A stretch of DNA of 48,785 bases from contig JABDAP010000005.1 of the NCBI GenBank assembly GCA_013289065.1, forward strand, positions 1 through 48,785, given 5' to 3'. Shown here piece after piece: positions 34,038 to 42,932 of the stretch; positions within the stretch are counted from its first letter, which is position 1, and every line of letters starts with the position of its first letter. This DNA is from Bacteroidota bacterium. Its GTDB lineage: Bacteria > Bacteroidota > Bacteroidia > Chitinophagales > Chitinophagaceae. The translations under genes and the position numbers were made by a program. The notes beneath the pieces were generated by a model. That model did no database searches, was not told the DNA's origin, and saw only the letters and a program-made list of their open reading frames with translations.

Positions 34038-34652
34038 ATGCAACTCCCTTCTTCACTTTTAGAAAATGCAGTAGCGCAGTTTACCAAACTTCCGGGTGTT
34101 GGTAAAAAAACAGCGTTGCGCCTCGTGCTGCATTTATTGAAGCAGGATGTGAATGATGTACAGCATTTTGGTGAAACCATTGCGCGTATGCGGAGGGATA
34201 TAAAATTTTGCCAGCGTTGCCATAATATCAGTGATGGCGATATCTGTTCCATCTGCGCCAATTCTATGCGCAACCAGCGTATGATCTGCGTGGTGGAAAA
34301 TATCCGTGATGTGATCGCGATAGAAAGTACGCAGCAGCTGAGCGGAACCTATCATGTATTGGGTGGCATCATTTCGCCATTGGATGGTATCGGGCCGGAT
34401 CAGTTGACGATCGAATCACTGGTATCGCGCATCAGCAAAGAGGAAACGGAGGAATTGGTTTTTGCACTCAGCCCGAATATCCAGGGCGACACTACTATCT
34501 ATTATATCCAGAAAAAAATAGCGAATCTTCCCTGCCGCATCACTACCATAGCGCGTGGCATTGCGTTTGGCGGCGAACTGGAATATGCCGATGAAATGAC
34601 ACTGGCCCGCAGTCTCGCCAACCGCTTGCCCATCCAGCAATACGTAAAATAG
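34038..34652 (+). CDS. recR: Recombination protein RecR
   Basis: A 204-residue RecR: helix-hairpin-helix KLPGVGKKTALRLVLHLL, Cys4 zinc finger CQRCHNISDGDICSIC, and a Toprim domain (ICVVENIRDVIAIEST ... GGIISPLDGIGPDQL). With RecO and RecF it loads RecA at gaps. The start codon is directly behind a (GTAACAA)n tract, with no recognisable -7 box, which makes its expression sensitive to tract length (inference). Confidence 0.96.
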   Translation: MQLPSSLLENAVAQFTKLPGVGKKTALRLVLHLLKQDVNDVQHFGETIARMRRDIKFCQRCHNISDGDICSICANSMRNQRMICVVENIRDVIAIESTQQLSGTYHVLGGIISPLDGIGPDQLTIESLVSRISKEETEELVFALSPNIQGDTTIYYIQKKIANLPCRITTIARGIAFGGELEYADEMTLARSLANRLPIQQYVK

Positions 34653-34654
34653 CG

Positions 34655-34706
34655 CTCAGTCGCTCGGCTCTGCCGAGTGACAACTATCCCCCAGCCTCCG
34701 GCTGGT
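34655..34706. repeat. Two small hairpins after recR
   Basis: CGCTCGGC/GCCGAGTG (about 34662-34680, one G-U pair) and CCAGCC/GGCTGG (34691-34705) lie side by side after the recR stop. Possible terminator or dispersed repeat; no T-run. Confidence 0.5.
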
Positions 34707-34820
34707 ATCATTTATTGCACGCGTAATTTAACATATCAGGCAACCCATTATTTTATTCCATCGTATCATTTCATATCAATACATTAAATAATTTGCAGCT
34801 TCATCAGCAAATGGCTAATT

Positions 34821-35237
34821 ATGAAAAAATGGTTAAAAATTGTATTGATCATCGTTGCGGTCGGTGTGGTAGCAGCCGGTGGTTTGATCGCCTATGTTTA
34901 CCTGAAACCGCACAGAGATGTAAGTAAAGAACAGGGTGTTCAGCTATCTGCTCAAAAAATATTTGATGCATTCAAAACAAATGAAGCAGATGCCAACACA
35001 AAATATCTTGACAAGGCAATTGAAATGACAGGCGAAGTAAGTGATGTAACAACTAACCAGGATGGAAATGTGGTGGTGAATTTTAAAACCAATGATCCGC
35101 TGTTTGTGATCAATTGTACTTTTAAAACAAATCCCGGACAATTAAAACCCGGGCAGACCATCACGTTCAAAGGCATCTGTACAGGTTATATACCCGATGC
35201 CAATGTAGTGATCAATGAAGGCGTTCTTGTAAAATAA
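34821..35237 (+). CDS. OB-fold (tRNA_anti-like) membrane-anchored protein
   Basis: A 138-residue protein with an N-terminal membrane anchor (LKIVLIIVAVGVVAAGGLIAYV) and an OB-fold domain: ALDKAIEMTGEVSDVTT-like strand, VVVNFKTNDPLFVINCTF, LKPGQTITFKGICTGYI. This is the tRNA_anti-like family, which lacks proven nucleic-acid binding. It is the first gene of a tight cassette with YceI (16 bases on) and DUF5777 (27 bases on), a common trio in Bacteroidota. Confidence 0.82.
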   Translation: MKKWLKIVLIIVAVGVVAAGGLIAYVYLKPHRDVSKEQGVQLSAQKIFDAFKTNEADANTKYLDKAIEMTGEVSDVTTNQDGNVVVNFKTNDPLFVINCTFKTNPGQLKPGQTITFKGICTGYIPDANVVINEGVLVK

Positions 35238-35253
35238 TATAAACCCAACCGTA

Positions 35254-35778
35254 ATGAAAATATTTGTTTCTTTTATTATCGCAGCCTTATTTCTGCTCAA
35301 CACTGCAGAAGCGCAAAAAGTATTTGGCACACGCAATGGCCAGATCAGTTTTTCTTCAGCATCAGATCAGGATGTGAAAGCGGTAAACAATGAAGTAGCG
35401 AGCCGCATTGCAGATAACGGCCAGATCACTTTTAGTTTATTGACCAAAGGGTTCAAATTCAAACTGGCCGAAATGCAGGATCATTTTAATGACCAGTATG
35501 TGGAAAGCACAAAATTTCCACGGGCAGATTTTAAAGGAACCCTTGTGAACCTGGGAGAGGTGAACTTCAGTAAGGACGGGGCTTACAAAACATCTGTAAA
35601 AGGAGATCTTACACTGCATGGCGTTACAAAGAACATTACAGCCAATGGTACCATCAATATCAAAGATGGCAAGCCATCCGTTTCCTGCCAGTTTATTTTA
35701 GTGATGAAAGATTTTAATATCGATGCTGCAAAAGTAACAGACAAAGTAACGGTTGACGTTAGCTGTCAATACCAATAA
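35254..35778 (+). CDS. YceI-family periplasmic protein
   Basis: A 174-residue exported protein (signal peptide ending EAQ). The YceI lipocalin-like barrel pattern is clear: GQISFSSASDQDVKAVNN, QDHFNDQYVESTKFPRADFKG, GDLTLHGVTKNITANGTI and FILVMKDFNID. YceI binds long isoprenoid chains, so a link with quinone or isoprenoid handling is possible. Cotranscribed with the OB-fold and DUF5777 genes. Confidence 0.93.
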   Translation: MKIFVSFIIAALFLLNTAEAQKVFGTRNGQISFSSASDQDVKAVNNEVASRIADNGQITFSLLTKGFKFKLAEMQDHFNDQYVESTKFPRADFKGTLVNLGEVNFSKDGAYKTSVKGDLTLHGVTKNITANGTINIKDGKPSVSCQFILVMKDFNIDAAKVTDKVTVDVSCQYQ

Positions 35779-35805
35779 CCATTCCCAAATATTAAATTTT
35801 ATTTT

Positions 35806-36714
35806 ATGATGATCTTTTCAAAAAGGTTACTGGCCGTGTTATGCCTTGGCCTAATCACACAACAAGGTTTTTCGCAACAGGTAGACCTTTTCAAAATGCA
35901 GGATAGTACCAATGCTGCCAATGCAAAACCTGTAAACGAACCTGTGATCAATACATTTTATTCAACGCGTTTGGTAAATAGCCAGACTGTTGAGATATTA
36001 AGTCCCGGAAGCATGGATCTCAGGGTCAGCCACCGCTTCAGTCCCGTAAACCAGGGAATATATGATATGTTTGGCCTCGACCTGGCCTCCATGCGTTTAG
36101 GGTTTGATTTCGGTATCGTTAAAGATCTTATGGTTGGTATTGGCCGTACAAGCACCAGTAAAGAATATGATTGGTTTGTAAAATACCGCCTGATGCATCA
36201 GAAAACCGGAGCGGGTGCACCCCTATCCATTGATCTGCTTGGAGCGATGGCCATCAAAACGCTTGATTTTGGCCCATCATTCCCGGCAACCACTTCTGAT
36301 AAAACATACTATACTGCTCAGGTATTGATCGCAAGTAAATTAAATAATAATACTTCTATCCAGGTCTCGCCTACCTATAACCGTTATAACAGGATCATTG
36401 GTTTTACAGGCGGCGGCCTGGACATGTTCTCCATTGGTTTTCTTGCCAGGCAAAAGATCAGCAAACGCGTAAGCATCAATGCGGAATATTTCTGGCAGGT
36501 CAACAGGTTCGATAATACCTATGATCCTTTATCGATCGGTGTAGATATCAATACCGGCGGGCATGTGTTCCAGTTGCATTTTACCAATTCAACAGGGATG
36601 AACGAGCATACTTTTATACATGAAACAACAAGTTCCTGGACAGGAAAAAACAGCGGCATCCGCTGGGGATTCAATATCTCGCGCATATTTAATATAGGCG
36701 GAAAGAAGAAATAA
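35806..36714 (+). CDS. DUF5777 beta-barrel protein
   Basis: A 302-residue protein with a signal peptide (LLAVLCLGLITQQGFSQ). The DUF5777 signature is present: PVINTFYSTRLVNSQTVEILSPG, DLRVSHRFSPVNQGIYDMFGLD, MLGIGRTS-like VGIGRTSTSKEYD. Amphipathic strands suggest an outer-membrane barrel. It is the last of the OB-fold/YceI/DUF5777 cassette. Function unknown. A second ATG at 35809 is equally possible. Confidence 0.85.
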   Translation: MMIFSKRLLAVLCLGLITQQGFSQQVDLFKMQDSTNAANAKPVNEPVINTFYSTRLVNSQTVEILSPGSMDLRVSHRFSPVNQGIYDMFGLDLASMRLGFDFGIVKDLMVGIGRTSTSKEYDWFVKYRLMHQKTGAGAPLSIDLLGAMAIKTLDFGPSFPATTSDKTYYTAQVLIASKLNNNTSIQVSPTYNRYNRIIGFTGGGLDMFSIGFLARQKISKRVSINAEYFWQVNRFDNTYDPLSIGVDINTGGHVFQLHFTNSTGMNEHTFIHETTSSWTGKNSGIRWGFNISRIFNIGGKKK

Positions 36715-36736
36715 CCATTATTGCGTTACTGCAAGG

Positions 36737-36796
36737 AACGAAGCAGCCTGTGTCCCGAATAACAGTAATTGTATCGGTTACACAGGCTGCTTCGTT
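36737..36796. terminator. Long hairpin after the DUF5777 gene
   Basis: A 17-bp stem: AACGAAGCAGCCTGTGT (36737-36753) with its complement at 36780-36796 and a 26-base loop, followed by TTTTA. Terminator of the DUF5777 cassette, with an ACTGCAAGGAACGAAGCAG core reminiscent of dispersed extragenic palindromes. Confidence 0.8.
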
Positions 36797-36848
36797 TTTA
36801 TCAAACACTTCATCTCATTCATCCCTTGTTCGTTATTCATCTGTTCCC

Positions 36849-36856
36849 TATCTTTG
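36849..36856 (+). promoter_or_regulatory. -7 box TATCTTTG with -33 TTG, metH
   Basis: Perfect TAnnTTTG; TTG at 36826-36828 gives a 20-base gap. The start of the metH N-terminal gene is 178 bases on, so unlike most genes here it has a long leader. Confidence 0.7.
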
Positions 36857-36862
36857 CATCTC

Positions 36863-37034
36863 TTACACAGGCGGATTTGTTTATTGTTCGGCCTGGTAAT
36901 CCCGCTTTCGGCGGGAACAAATCGAACTAATAAACGTTTTGAAGTGACCTCACATACACCACCCAAAGCGTTTACAGTTCGTTATTAATTTATCCTGCAA
37001 TGGCATGTTCGTTTATGTCAAAGCAGCCATAAAA
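36863..37034 (+). promoter_or_regulatory. Structured leader of metH, candidate bistable RNA switch
   Basis: Three segments can pair in two exclusive ways. Segment 1, GTTTATTGTTCG (36879-36890), pairs with segment 2, CGAAC-T-AATAAAC (36923-36935), 12 bp around an inner TCCCGC/GCGGGA hairpin (36900-36916). Alternatively segment 2 extended to 36941 (AAACGTTTTG) pairs with segment 3: CAAAGCGTTT (36964-36973, all ten positions, one G-U) and GTTCG (36977-36981). No cobalamin box (GCCACTG) or SAM-I core was recognised. Confidence 0.45.
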
Positions 37035-38054
37035 ATGAATTGTATGGATATCAGGAAAGAATTAGAAAAAAGGATTTTGGTGATCGATGGCGCCATGGGT
37101 ACGATGATCCAGCGGCACAAACTCTCCGAAGAAGATTATCGCGGCGAGCGTTTTAAAAACTGGCACTCGGATGTAAAAGGCAATAATGACCTGCTTTGTA
37201 TTACGCAACCGGATATCATCAAAGGCATACACAAACAATACCTCGCAGCAGGTGCAGATATTATTGAAACCAATACTTTCAGCAGCACTGTAATTGCCAT
37301 GGCCGATTATGATATGCAGTCGCTCGCTTACGAATTAAATGTAGCCGCAGCAACATGTGCACGTAATGCCGTTGATGAATTTATCGCAGAAAATCCCGGC
37401 ACTACTCCAAAATTTGTTGCAGGGGCGATCGGGCCGTTAAATAAAACACTGAGTTTATCACCCGATGTAAATAATCCCGGTTTCCGTGCAGTAACATTTG
37501 ATGAAGTGGTGGCTGCCTATTACCAACAGATCAAAGGTTTGGTAGACGGCGGTGTGGATATACTATTGATCGAAACCATTTTTGATACACTCAATGCAAA
37601 AGGCGCCATCTTCGCCGCAAAAAAATATTTCCGCGAATACAAAACAGAATTACCGGTTATGATCAGCGGTACCATCACCGATGCATCGGGCAGAACACTG
37701 AGCGGACAAACACTCGAAGCATTTTATACATCGGTTATGCATGCCAATCCATTAAGTGTTGGATTGAATTGTGCATTGGGCGCTGCAGAAATGAGGAGCC
37801 ATATTGAAGAACTGGCGCAGATCGCGGCCTGCTATACATCAGCTTATCCTAATGCCGGTTTACCAAATGCGATGGGCGAGTATGATGAGCAGCCACATGA
37901 AACCGCACACTTTATTGAAGAGTGGGCAAAGCAGGGTTTTGTAAATATTGTGGGCGGATGTTGCGGTACTACACCTGATCATATCAAACATATTGCGGAT
38001 AACGTGAGGAAGATTAAGCCGAGAGAATTACCGGTATTGGAAGAAATGCTTTAA
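37035..38054 (+). CDS. metH: Methionine synthase, homocysteine-binding half
   Basis: A 339-residue homocysteine S-methyltransferase domain only: [26 protein letters not shown], and the zinc cysteines in GLNCALGA and [11 protein letters not shown]. It corresponds to the first third of full-length MetH; the remaining domains are encoded by 38370-41081. ATG 37035 or 37044 are both plausible. An ASCH-domain gene lies between the halves. It has a long structured leader. Confidence 0.93.
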   Translation: MNCMDIRKELEKRILVIDGAMGTMIQRHKLSEEDYRGERFKNWHSDVKGNNDLLCITQPDIIKGIHKQYLAAGADIIETNTFSSTVIAMADYDMQSLAYELNVAAATCARNAVDEFIAENPGTTPKFVAGAIGPLNKTLSLSPDVNNPGFRAVTFDEVVAAYYQQIKGLVDGGVDILLIETIFDTLNAKGAIFAAKKYFREYKTELPVMISGTITDASGRTLSGQTLEAFYTSVMHANPLSVGLNCALGAAEMRSHIEELAQIAACYTSAYPNAGLPNAMGEYDEQPHETAHFIEEWAKQGFVNIVGGCCGTTPDHIKHIADNVRKIKPRELPVLEEML

Positions 38055-38091
38055 TTATTCATAAAATGATTATTGGCCTCAATCAAAAATT

Positions 38092-38370
38092 ATGAAAACA
38101 CTTGTCATTTTTATTGAGAAAGAACATTTTGATAAAATCGTAAGTGGCATAAAACACATTGAATACAGAGAGGTAAAACCCTTTTGGAAAACAAGGCTTT
38201 TCGATAAAGATGGGGAAAAAAGAAAGTACGATCAAATCGAATTTATAAATGGTATGAGGCCGGATTCGCCGAGGTTAATTGCTGAATATTTAGGGTTTGA
38301 GGAAAAAGATAAATTCTATCACATTAAAATCGGGAAGATTTTAAAAACACTTCATCTGAAGAAAAAATAA
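38092..38370 (+). CDS. ASCH/PUA-like domain protein between metH halves
   Basis: A 92-residue protein: [36 protein letters not shown] and a C-terminal beta strand set. The 'K-i-.-g-.-K--E-R' pattern ([13 protein letters not shown]) is that of ASCH domains, which are PUA-like and suspected RNA or nucleotide binders. Its stop overlaps the metH C-terminal start by one base (TAATG), so the two are probably translated as a coupled pair. Base composition is slightly more A/T-rich than the metH halves. No transposase marks are seen around it. Confidence 0.75.
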   Translation: MKTLVIFIEKEHFDKIVSGIKHIEYREVKPFWKTRLFDKDGEKRKYDQIEFINGMRPDSPRLIAEYLGFEEKDKFYHIKIGKILKTLHLKKK

Positions 38371-41081
38371 TGGAAACTTTTATAAAACCATACTTACGTT
38401 TATCAGGCCTTGAACCATTAGTGGTAAGACCCGAAACAAATTTTATTAATGTTGGTGAGCGGACCAATGTAACCGGTTCAAAAAAATTTGCGCGGCTTAT
38501 CCGCGATAATCAATACGAAGAAGCATTATCCGTTGCGCGCCAGCAGGTAGAAAATGGCGCGCAGGTACTGGATGTAAATATGGATGATGCCATGCTTGAT
38601 GGCGTTCATGCCATGACCACCTTCATGAACCTTATACAAAGCGAGCCCGATATTGCGCGTATACCGATCATGATCGACAGCTCAAAATTCGAGATCATTG
38701 AAGCGGGTTTAAAATGTGTGCAGGGACGTTGCATTGTGAATTCGATCTCCATGAAGGAAGGAGAAGAAAAATTTATCGAACAGGCTTTTACCTGTAAAGC
38801 ATTTGGCGCCGCGGTAATTGTAATGGCTTTTGATGAAGTAGGGCAGGCCGATACCAAACAAAGAAAAGTGGAGATCTGTCACCGCGCATATAAAATATTA
38901 ACTGAACAGGTAGGGTTTGCTCCTCAGGATATCATTTTCGACCCGAACATTTTTGCCATTGCAACCGGTATTGAAGAACACAACAATTATGCAGTTGATT
39001 TTATAGAAGCCACACGTGAGATCAAACAACTGATGCCGCTTACAAAGATCAGTGGCGGTGTTTCCAATGTATCTTTCTCGTTCCGTGGCAATGACCATGT
39101 GCGCGAAGCCATTCATTCCGTATTCTTATACTATGCCATCAAAGCCGGTATGGATATGGGTATCGTAAATGCCGGGCAGTTAGTGGTGTATGATGAAATA
39201 GAACCTACTTTAAAACAATTGTGTGAGGATGTTATTCTCAACCATAACAATGATAATAACGAAGCCACTGAAAAACTGATCGCACATGCAGAAACAGTAA
39301 AAGCAAAAGGCAAAGTAGAAATAAAAGATGAAGCATGGAGGAATGATACGGTAGAAAAAAGATTATCGCACTCACTCGTAAACGGCATCACCGATTATAT
39401 CGATGCAGATACGGAAGAAGCAAGATTAAAATATCCCACACCGCTTGAAGTGATCGAAGGCCCGTTAATGGATGGAATGGGAATAGTGGGCGACCTCTTC
39501 GGTGCAGGTAAAATGTTTTTGCCGCAGGTTGTAAAAAGCGCGCGTGTGATGAAAAAAAGCGTAGCCGTACTCACTCCTTATATTGAAGCTGAAAAAGAAC
39601 AACGCAAGCAGGCGCATATCGCTGCAGGTACCGCCAACAGCGAGGCTGCGGGCGCTGCAAAAATATTATTAGCCACCGTAAAAGGCGATGTGCACGACAT
39701 CGGTAAAAATATTGTAGGCGTTGTGCTCGGTTGTAATGGGTATGATATCATCGATCTTGGTGTAATGGTTCCGGCAGATAAAATACTGGAAACGGCACAA
39801 AGAGAGAATGCAGACATCATTGGCTTAAGCGGGCTCATCACGCCATCGCTTGATGAGATGGTACATATCGCCAAAGAAATGAAACGCCGCGGCATGACAC
39901 AGCCCTTATTGATCGGCGGCGCCACCACTTCACGTATTCATACAGCTGTAAAAATTGCACCGGAATACAATGATGGCGTGGTACATGTGCTCGATGCATC
40001 GAGAAGTGTTACCGTTGCCGGTTCTCTTTTAAGCAAAGAACAGAAGCCTGAATTTTTAAATGGCGTAAGAGAAGAATATATCAAACTGAAACATGGTTTT
40101 GATAACAAGAAATCAGTAAAAACATATCTCGCTTATAAAGATGCCTTGCAAAATAAAGTAAAGGTCGACTGGGCCAACCACACCACACAAACACCAACAT
40201 TTACCGGCACAAAAGTGTTTGATAATTTTGACCTCAATACTTTACGCGAATTCATTGACTGGAAACCTTTTTTTATTACCTGGGAAATGCATGGAAATTT
40301 TCCTGAGATCTTAACGGATGGCGTAATTGGCAAAGAGGCAACGAAATTATATAACGATGCCAATAAATTACTCGACCAGATCATCGCAGAAAAATGGCTC
40401 ACTGCTAAAGGCACCATCGGTTTCTGGGAAGCAGGCAGTGAAGATGATGATGTAGAAGTAAAAGCAGGCAATGAATTTGTAAAACTTTCTTTTCTTCGCC
40501 AGCAGATAAAAAAAGCGGCCGACCAGCCTAATTTATCATTGGCAGATTTTATCGCACCGAAGTCGGGCGGCAAAAAAGATTATATCGGCGCATTTGCTGT
40601 TACGTTGCACGGTATCGAAGAACATATAAAAAGATTTGAAGCCAGCCTGGATGATTATAACAAGATAATGTTACAGGCGCTTGCCGACAGGTTTGCAGAA
40701 GCTTTTGCAGAAGCCTTGCATCAGCAGGTAAGAAAGGAATACTGGGGTTATGATAAGGATGAAAAACTGAGCAGCGAAGAACTGATCAAAGAACAATACA
40801 CCGGTATCCGCCCGGCGCCGGGATATCCTGCATGCCCCGACCATACAGAAAAATACAAACTGTTCGATATGCTGAAAGCCACTGATACCATTGGCGTTCA
40901 GCTTACAGAGAGCCTGGCCATGTATCCTGCTTCCTCTGTTTGCGGATGGTATTTTTCAAACCCCAAAAGCCAGTACTTTGGCGTAGGAAAAATTCAGCGC
41001 GATCAACTGGAAGATTACGCGCAGCGGAAAAACATGCCGCTTGATGTTGCAGAGAGATGGTTGAGTCCTGTACTCGAATAA
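38370..41081 (+). CDS. metH: Methionine synthase, folate/B12/activation half
   Basis: A 903-residue protein with the pterin-binding domain (about 20-290: [31 protein letters not shown]), the cap and B12 domain (about 340-570) with the cobalt-ligand motif [15 protein letters not shown], and the C-terminal SAM-binding reactivation domain ([36 protein letters not shown]). It methylates B12 from methyl-folate and passes the methyl to the homocysteine half encoded upstream. Complete, with no internal stop. Starts inside the ASCH stop codon (TAATG). Confidence 0.95.
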   Translation: METFIKPYLRLSGLEPLVVRPETNFINVGERTNVTGSKKFARLIRDNQYEEALSVARQQVENGAQVLDVNMDDAMLDGVHAMTTFMNLIQSEPDIARIPIMIDSSKFEIIEAGLKCVQGRCIVNSISMKEGEEKFIEQAFTCKAFGAAVIVMAFDEVGQADTKQRKVEICHRAYKILTEQVGFAPQDIIFDPNIFAIATGIEEHNNYAVDFIEATREIKQLMPLTKISGGVSNVSFSFRGNDHVREAIHSVFLYYAIKAGMDMGIVNAGQLVVYDEIEPTLKQLCEDVILNHNNDNNEATEKLIAHAETVKAKGKVEIKDEAWRNDTVEKRLSHSLVNGITDYIDADTEEARLKYPTPLEVIEGPLMDGMGIVGDLFGAGKMFLPQVVKSARVMKKSVAVLTPYIEAEKEQRKQAHIAAGTANSEAAGAAKILLATVKGDVHDIGKNIVGVVLGCNGYDIIDLGVMVPADKILETAQRENADIIGLSGLITPSLDEMVHIAKEMKRRGMTQPLLIGGATTSRIHTAVKIAPEYNDGVVHVLDASRSVTVAGSLLSKEQKPEFLNGVREEYIKLKHGFDNKKSVKTYLAYKDALQNKVKVDWANHTTQTPTFTGTKVFDNFDLNTLREFIDWKPFFITWEMHGNFPEILTDGVIGKEATKLYNDANKLLDQIIAEKWLTAKGTIGFWEAGSEDDDVEVKAGNEFVKLSFLRQQIKKAADQPNLSLADFIAPKSGGKKDYIGAFAVTLHGIEEHIKRFEASLDDYNKIMLQALADRFAEAFAEALHQQVRKEYWGYDKDEKLSSEELIKEQYTGIRPAPGYPACPDHTEKYKLFDMLKATDTIGVQLTESLAMYPASSVCGWYFSNPKSQYFGVGKIQRDQLEDYAQRKNMPLDVAERWLSPVLE

Positions 41082-41101
41082 TACTTTTCCTTTTGCCCCC
41101 G

Positions 41102-41133
41102 CCCCTAAAGGGGAGTTAGAGCCCCTTTAGGGG
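41102..41133. repeat. CCCCTAAAGGGG palindromic repeat
   Basis: CCCCTAAAGGGG (41102-41113) and CCCCTTTAGGGG (41122-41133) are complementary and each is nearly self-palindromic; the loop is 8 bases. It follows the metH stop; a widely dispersed intergenic sequence type in Bacteroidota, probably also a terminator. Confidence 0.85.
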
Positions 41134-41179
41134 TTGGGTAAAAAGATCGATCTGTTTATAAAATGAAATTATTGATACT

Positions 41180-41986
41180 GTGAGAATAATTACCATAATC
41201 ATATTACTCCTCTTAACAACGGCTTCATTTGCACAGGAGAAAAAAAAGAAAGAACGCAAAGGAGAATTTTATTTTTCCTGGGGGTATAACAAAGAATGGT
41301 ATACGCATTCCAATGTAAAAGTGAACCAGCCATCACTCAACAATAATTATACGCTGACCAATGTTCACTCGCACGACCATGTTGGCTGGGATGAAGGGAT
41401 TTTCAATGTTCCCATCAGTATACCGCAATACAATTATCGCCTCGGGTTTTTCTTTAATAAGAAAAAAGGCCTCGCATTCGAGATCAATTTCGACCATACC
41501 AAACACATCATTACAGATGGCCAGCCGATAAAACTTACCGGCACATTAAACGGAAAACAGGCAGATACCACGATCAATTTTTCTGAAGGAAATGGCTTTT
41601 ATTATTACCTGAACAATGGCGCCAATTTTCTTTTGTTCAATATTGTAAAAAGATGGAACTGGTATGAGAGCCTCACCGGCAATATGCGCATCGATGCGTT
41701 GGGCAAAGCGGGCATCGGGCCATTGATACCGCATGTACAGAACAGTTTATTCGGTAAGGCCAACGACCCCGGTTTTCAACTCGGCGGCTGGAACCTTGGT
41801 GCGGAAGCGGGTGTAAAAGCAACTTTTTACAAAACCGTTTTTCTTGAGTTCACTAATAAAGTTGATTACGCACGTTATTCAAACCTCAAAGTTTATCAAG
41901 GCACTGCGAAGCAGGCTTTTGGCACGTATGAGTTGGTGTTGAGTTTAGGAATCACATTTCCTGCGGGAAAGAAAATAAGTAATTAA
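41180..41986 (+). CDS. Outer membrane beta-barrel-like exported protein
   Basis: A 268-residue protein from GTG 41180, with a signal peptide (IITIIILLLLTTASFAQ). The body shows barrel strands (GEFYFSWGYNKEWY, YNYRLGFFFNKKKGLAFEINFD, WNLGAEAGVKATFYKTVFLEFTNKVDYARY). His-rich loop VHSHDHVGWDEG. Family not named. It stands alone after metH. Confidence 0.72.
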   Translation: MRIITIIILLLLTTASFAQEKKKKERKGEFYFSWGYNKEWYTHSNVKVNQPSLNNNYTLTNVHSHDHVGWDEGIFNVPISIPQYNYRLGFFFNKKKGLAFEINFDHTKHIITDGQPIKLTGTLNGKQADTTINFSEGNGFYYYLNNGANFLLFNIVKRWNWYESLTGNMRIDALGKAGIGPLIPHVQNSLFGKANDPGFQLGGWNLGAEAGVKATFYKTVFLEFTNKVDYARYSNLKVYQGTAKQAFGTYELVLSLGITFPAGKKISN

Positions 41987-42022
41987 TAGTAAATATTTAG
42001 TGCCATTAAAATACGCTGCGGA

Positions 42023-42106
42023 TCTCTGCGTAAAACTTTGCGTACTCTGCGGTTTGAAGTTGAGGCTATTAACCGCAGAGGATACGCAAAGGAATGCGCG
42101 CAGAGA
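42023..42106. repeat. GC-rich CCGCAGAGG inverted element
   Basis: The left arm 42023-42055 (TCTCTGCGTAAAACTTTGCG...CTCTGCGGTTT) and right arm 42071-42106 (AACCGCAGAGG...GCGCAGAGA) mirror each other imperfectly. It lies between convergent genes (barrel protein and LOG). Confidence 0.78.
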
Positions 42107-42120
42107 ACACAGAGAATTAA

Positions 42121-42852
42121 TTATCTTTTTTCGAATAACCACCACATCCTTCTTCTCGGTTTTACGGTAAAATTTTTGGCGATGTATGCCTGGATGTATT
42201 GCATTGCTTCATCCATATCATCTGTAAGCAGCAATAATTTTTTATCTATCTCGGAGATCGTTCCGTTAACGGCCATCTCATCGATCGTTTTCATCAATGG
42301 CTCAAAAAATTCCTTACCGTATAATACAATGGGAAAATCAGTGATCGTTTTTGTTTGTGCGAGTGTGATCGTTTCAAAAAATTCATCCATCGTTCCAAAT
42401 CCGCCGGGCATAATGATGAATGCGTACGAATATTTTACCATCAATACTTTCCTTATAAAAAAATAATCGAACGTGAGCCATTTGTTCATGTACGGGTTTG
42501 GCTTTTGTTCAAAAGGCAGTTTAATATTGCATCCTACGGAAACACCGCCATTTTCAAATGCGCCGCGGTTGGCGGCTTCCATGATACCAGGCCCGCCACC
42601 GGTTATGGTAGTAAAACCCAATGCAGCGATACGTTTTCCAAATTCTCGTGCAGCTTCATAATATTTATCGCCTTCTTTAAATCTCGCCGAACCAAATACT
42701 GTAATACATGGGCCTACAAAATGCAGTGTTCTGAAACCTTTGATGAACTGCCAGAAAATATCCCAGGCAAAAAAGAATTCGTTCATTCTGGGTTTGGGGC
42801 CATCTAAATAAACCGATTCTTTGGCGGGTATTATACGCTCATTTTTTTCCAT
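42121..42852 (-). CDS. LOG-family (TIGR00730) Rossmann-fold protein
   Basis: A 243-residue protein from ATG 42852. Signature motifs GGGPGIMEAANRGA and PGGFGTMDEFFE are complete. LOG proteins release ribose-5-phosphate from nucleoside 5'-monophosphates (cytokinin-activating in plants and some bacteria); in Bacteroidota they are general nucleotide phosphoribohydrolases. A longer in-frame TTG start at 42858 is less likely. No operon. Confidence 0.9.
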   Translation of the reverse strand: MEKNERIIPAKESVYLDGPKPRMNEFFFAWDIFWQFIKGFRTLHFVGPCITVFGSARFKEGDKYYEAAREFGKRIAALGFTTITGGGPGIMEAANRGAFENGGVSVGCNIKLPFEQKPNPYMNKWLTFDYFFIRKVLMVKYSYAFIIMPGGFGTMDEFFETITLAQTKTITDFPIVLYGKEFFEPLMKTIDEMAVNGTISEIDKKLLLLTDDMDEAMQYIQAYIAKNFTVKPRRRMWWLFEKR

Positions 42853-42932
42853 AGACAAGTCTTATATTCAAATATTGTATCAAATCAGCACGGATTTTGC
42901 TGGATAAAGATACTATCAACTACTGCTGTATG

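Larger units (their letters stand above)
36715..37034. other. 320-base gap with hairpin, promoter and structured leader
   Basis: From left to right: 17-bp hairpin 36737-36796; a promoter (TTG at 36826-36828, 20-base gap, TATCTTTG at 36849-36856); then a predicted leader of about 170 bases with nested and alternative pairings. No ORF is supported. Confidence 0.7.

Noticed and set aside
33908..34273. 121-residue minus-strand ORF with LLLVTCYLLLVTCY repeats
   Set aside because: It is the translation of the (GTAACAA)n tract and the opposite strand of recR; not a gene.
36721..36796. SRP (4.5S) RNA, because of GGAACGAAGCAGCC
   Set aside because: The resemblance to the SRP tip is short; the long perfect stem with a 26-base loop fits a terminator or extragenic palindrome instead.
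36863..37034. Cobalamin or SAM riboswitch before metH
   Set aside because: Neither the GCCACTG cobalamin box nor a SAM-I/SAM-II core could be seen, so I kept only an unnamed candidate structure.
38092..38370. Mobile-element insertion splitting metH
   Set aside because: The inserted gene encodes an ASCH-domain protein, there are no terminal repeats or transposase, and both metH halves have their own complete starts and stops.
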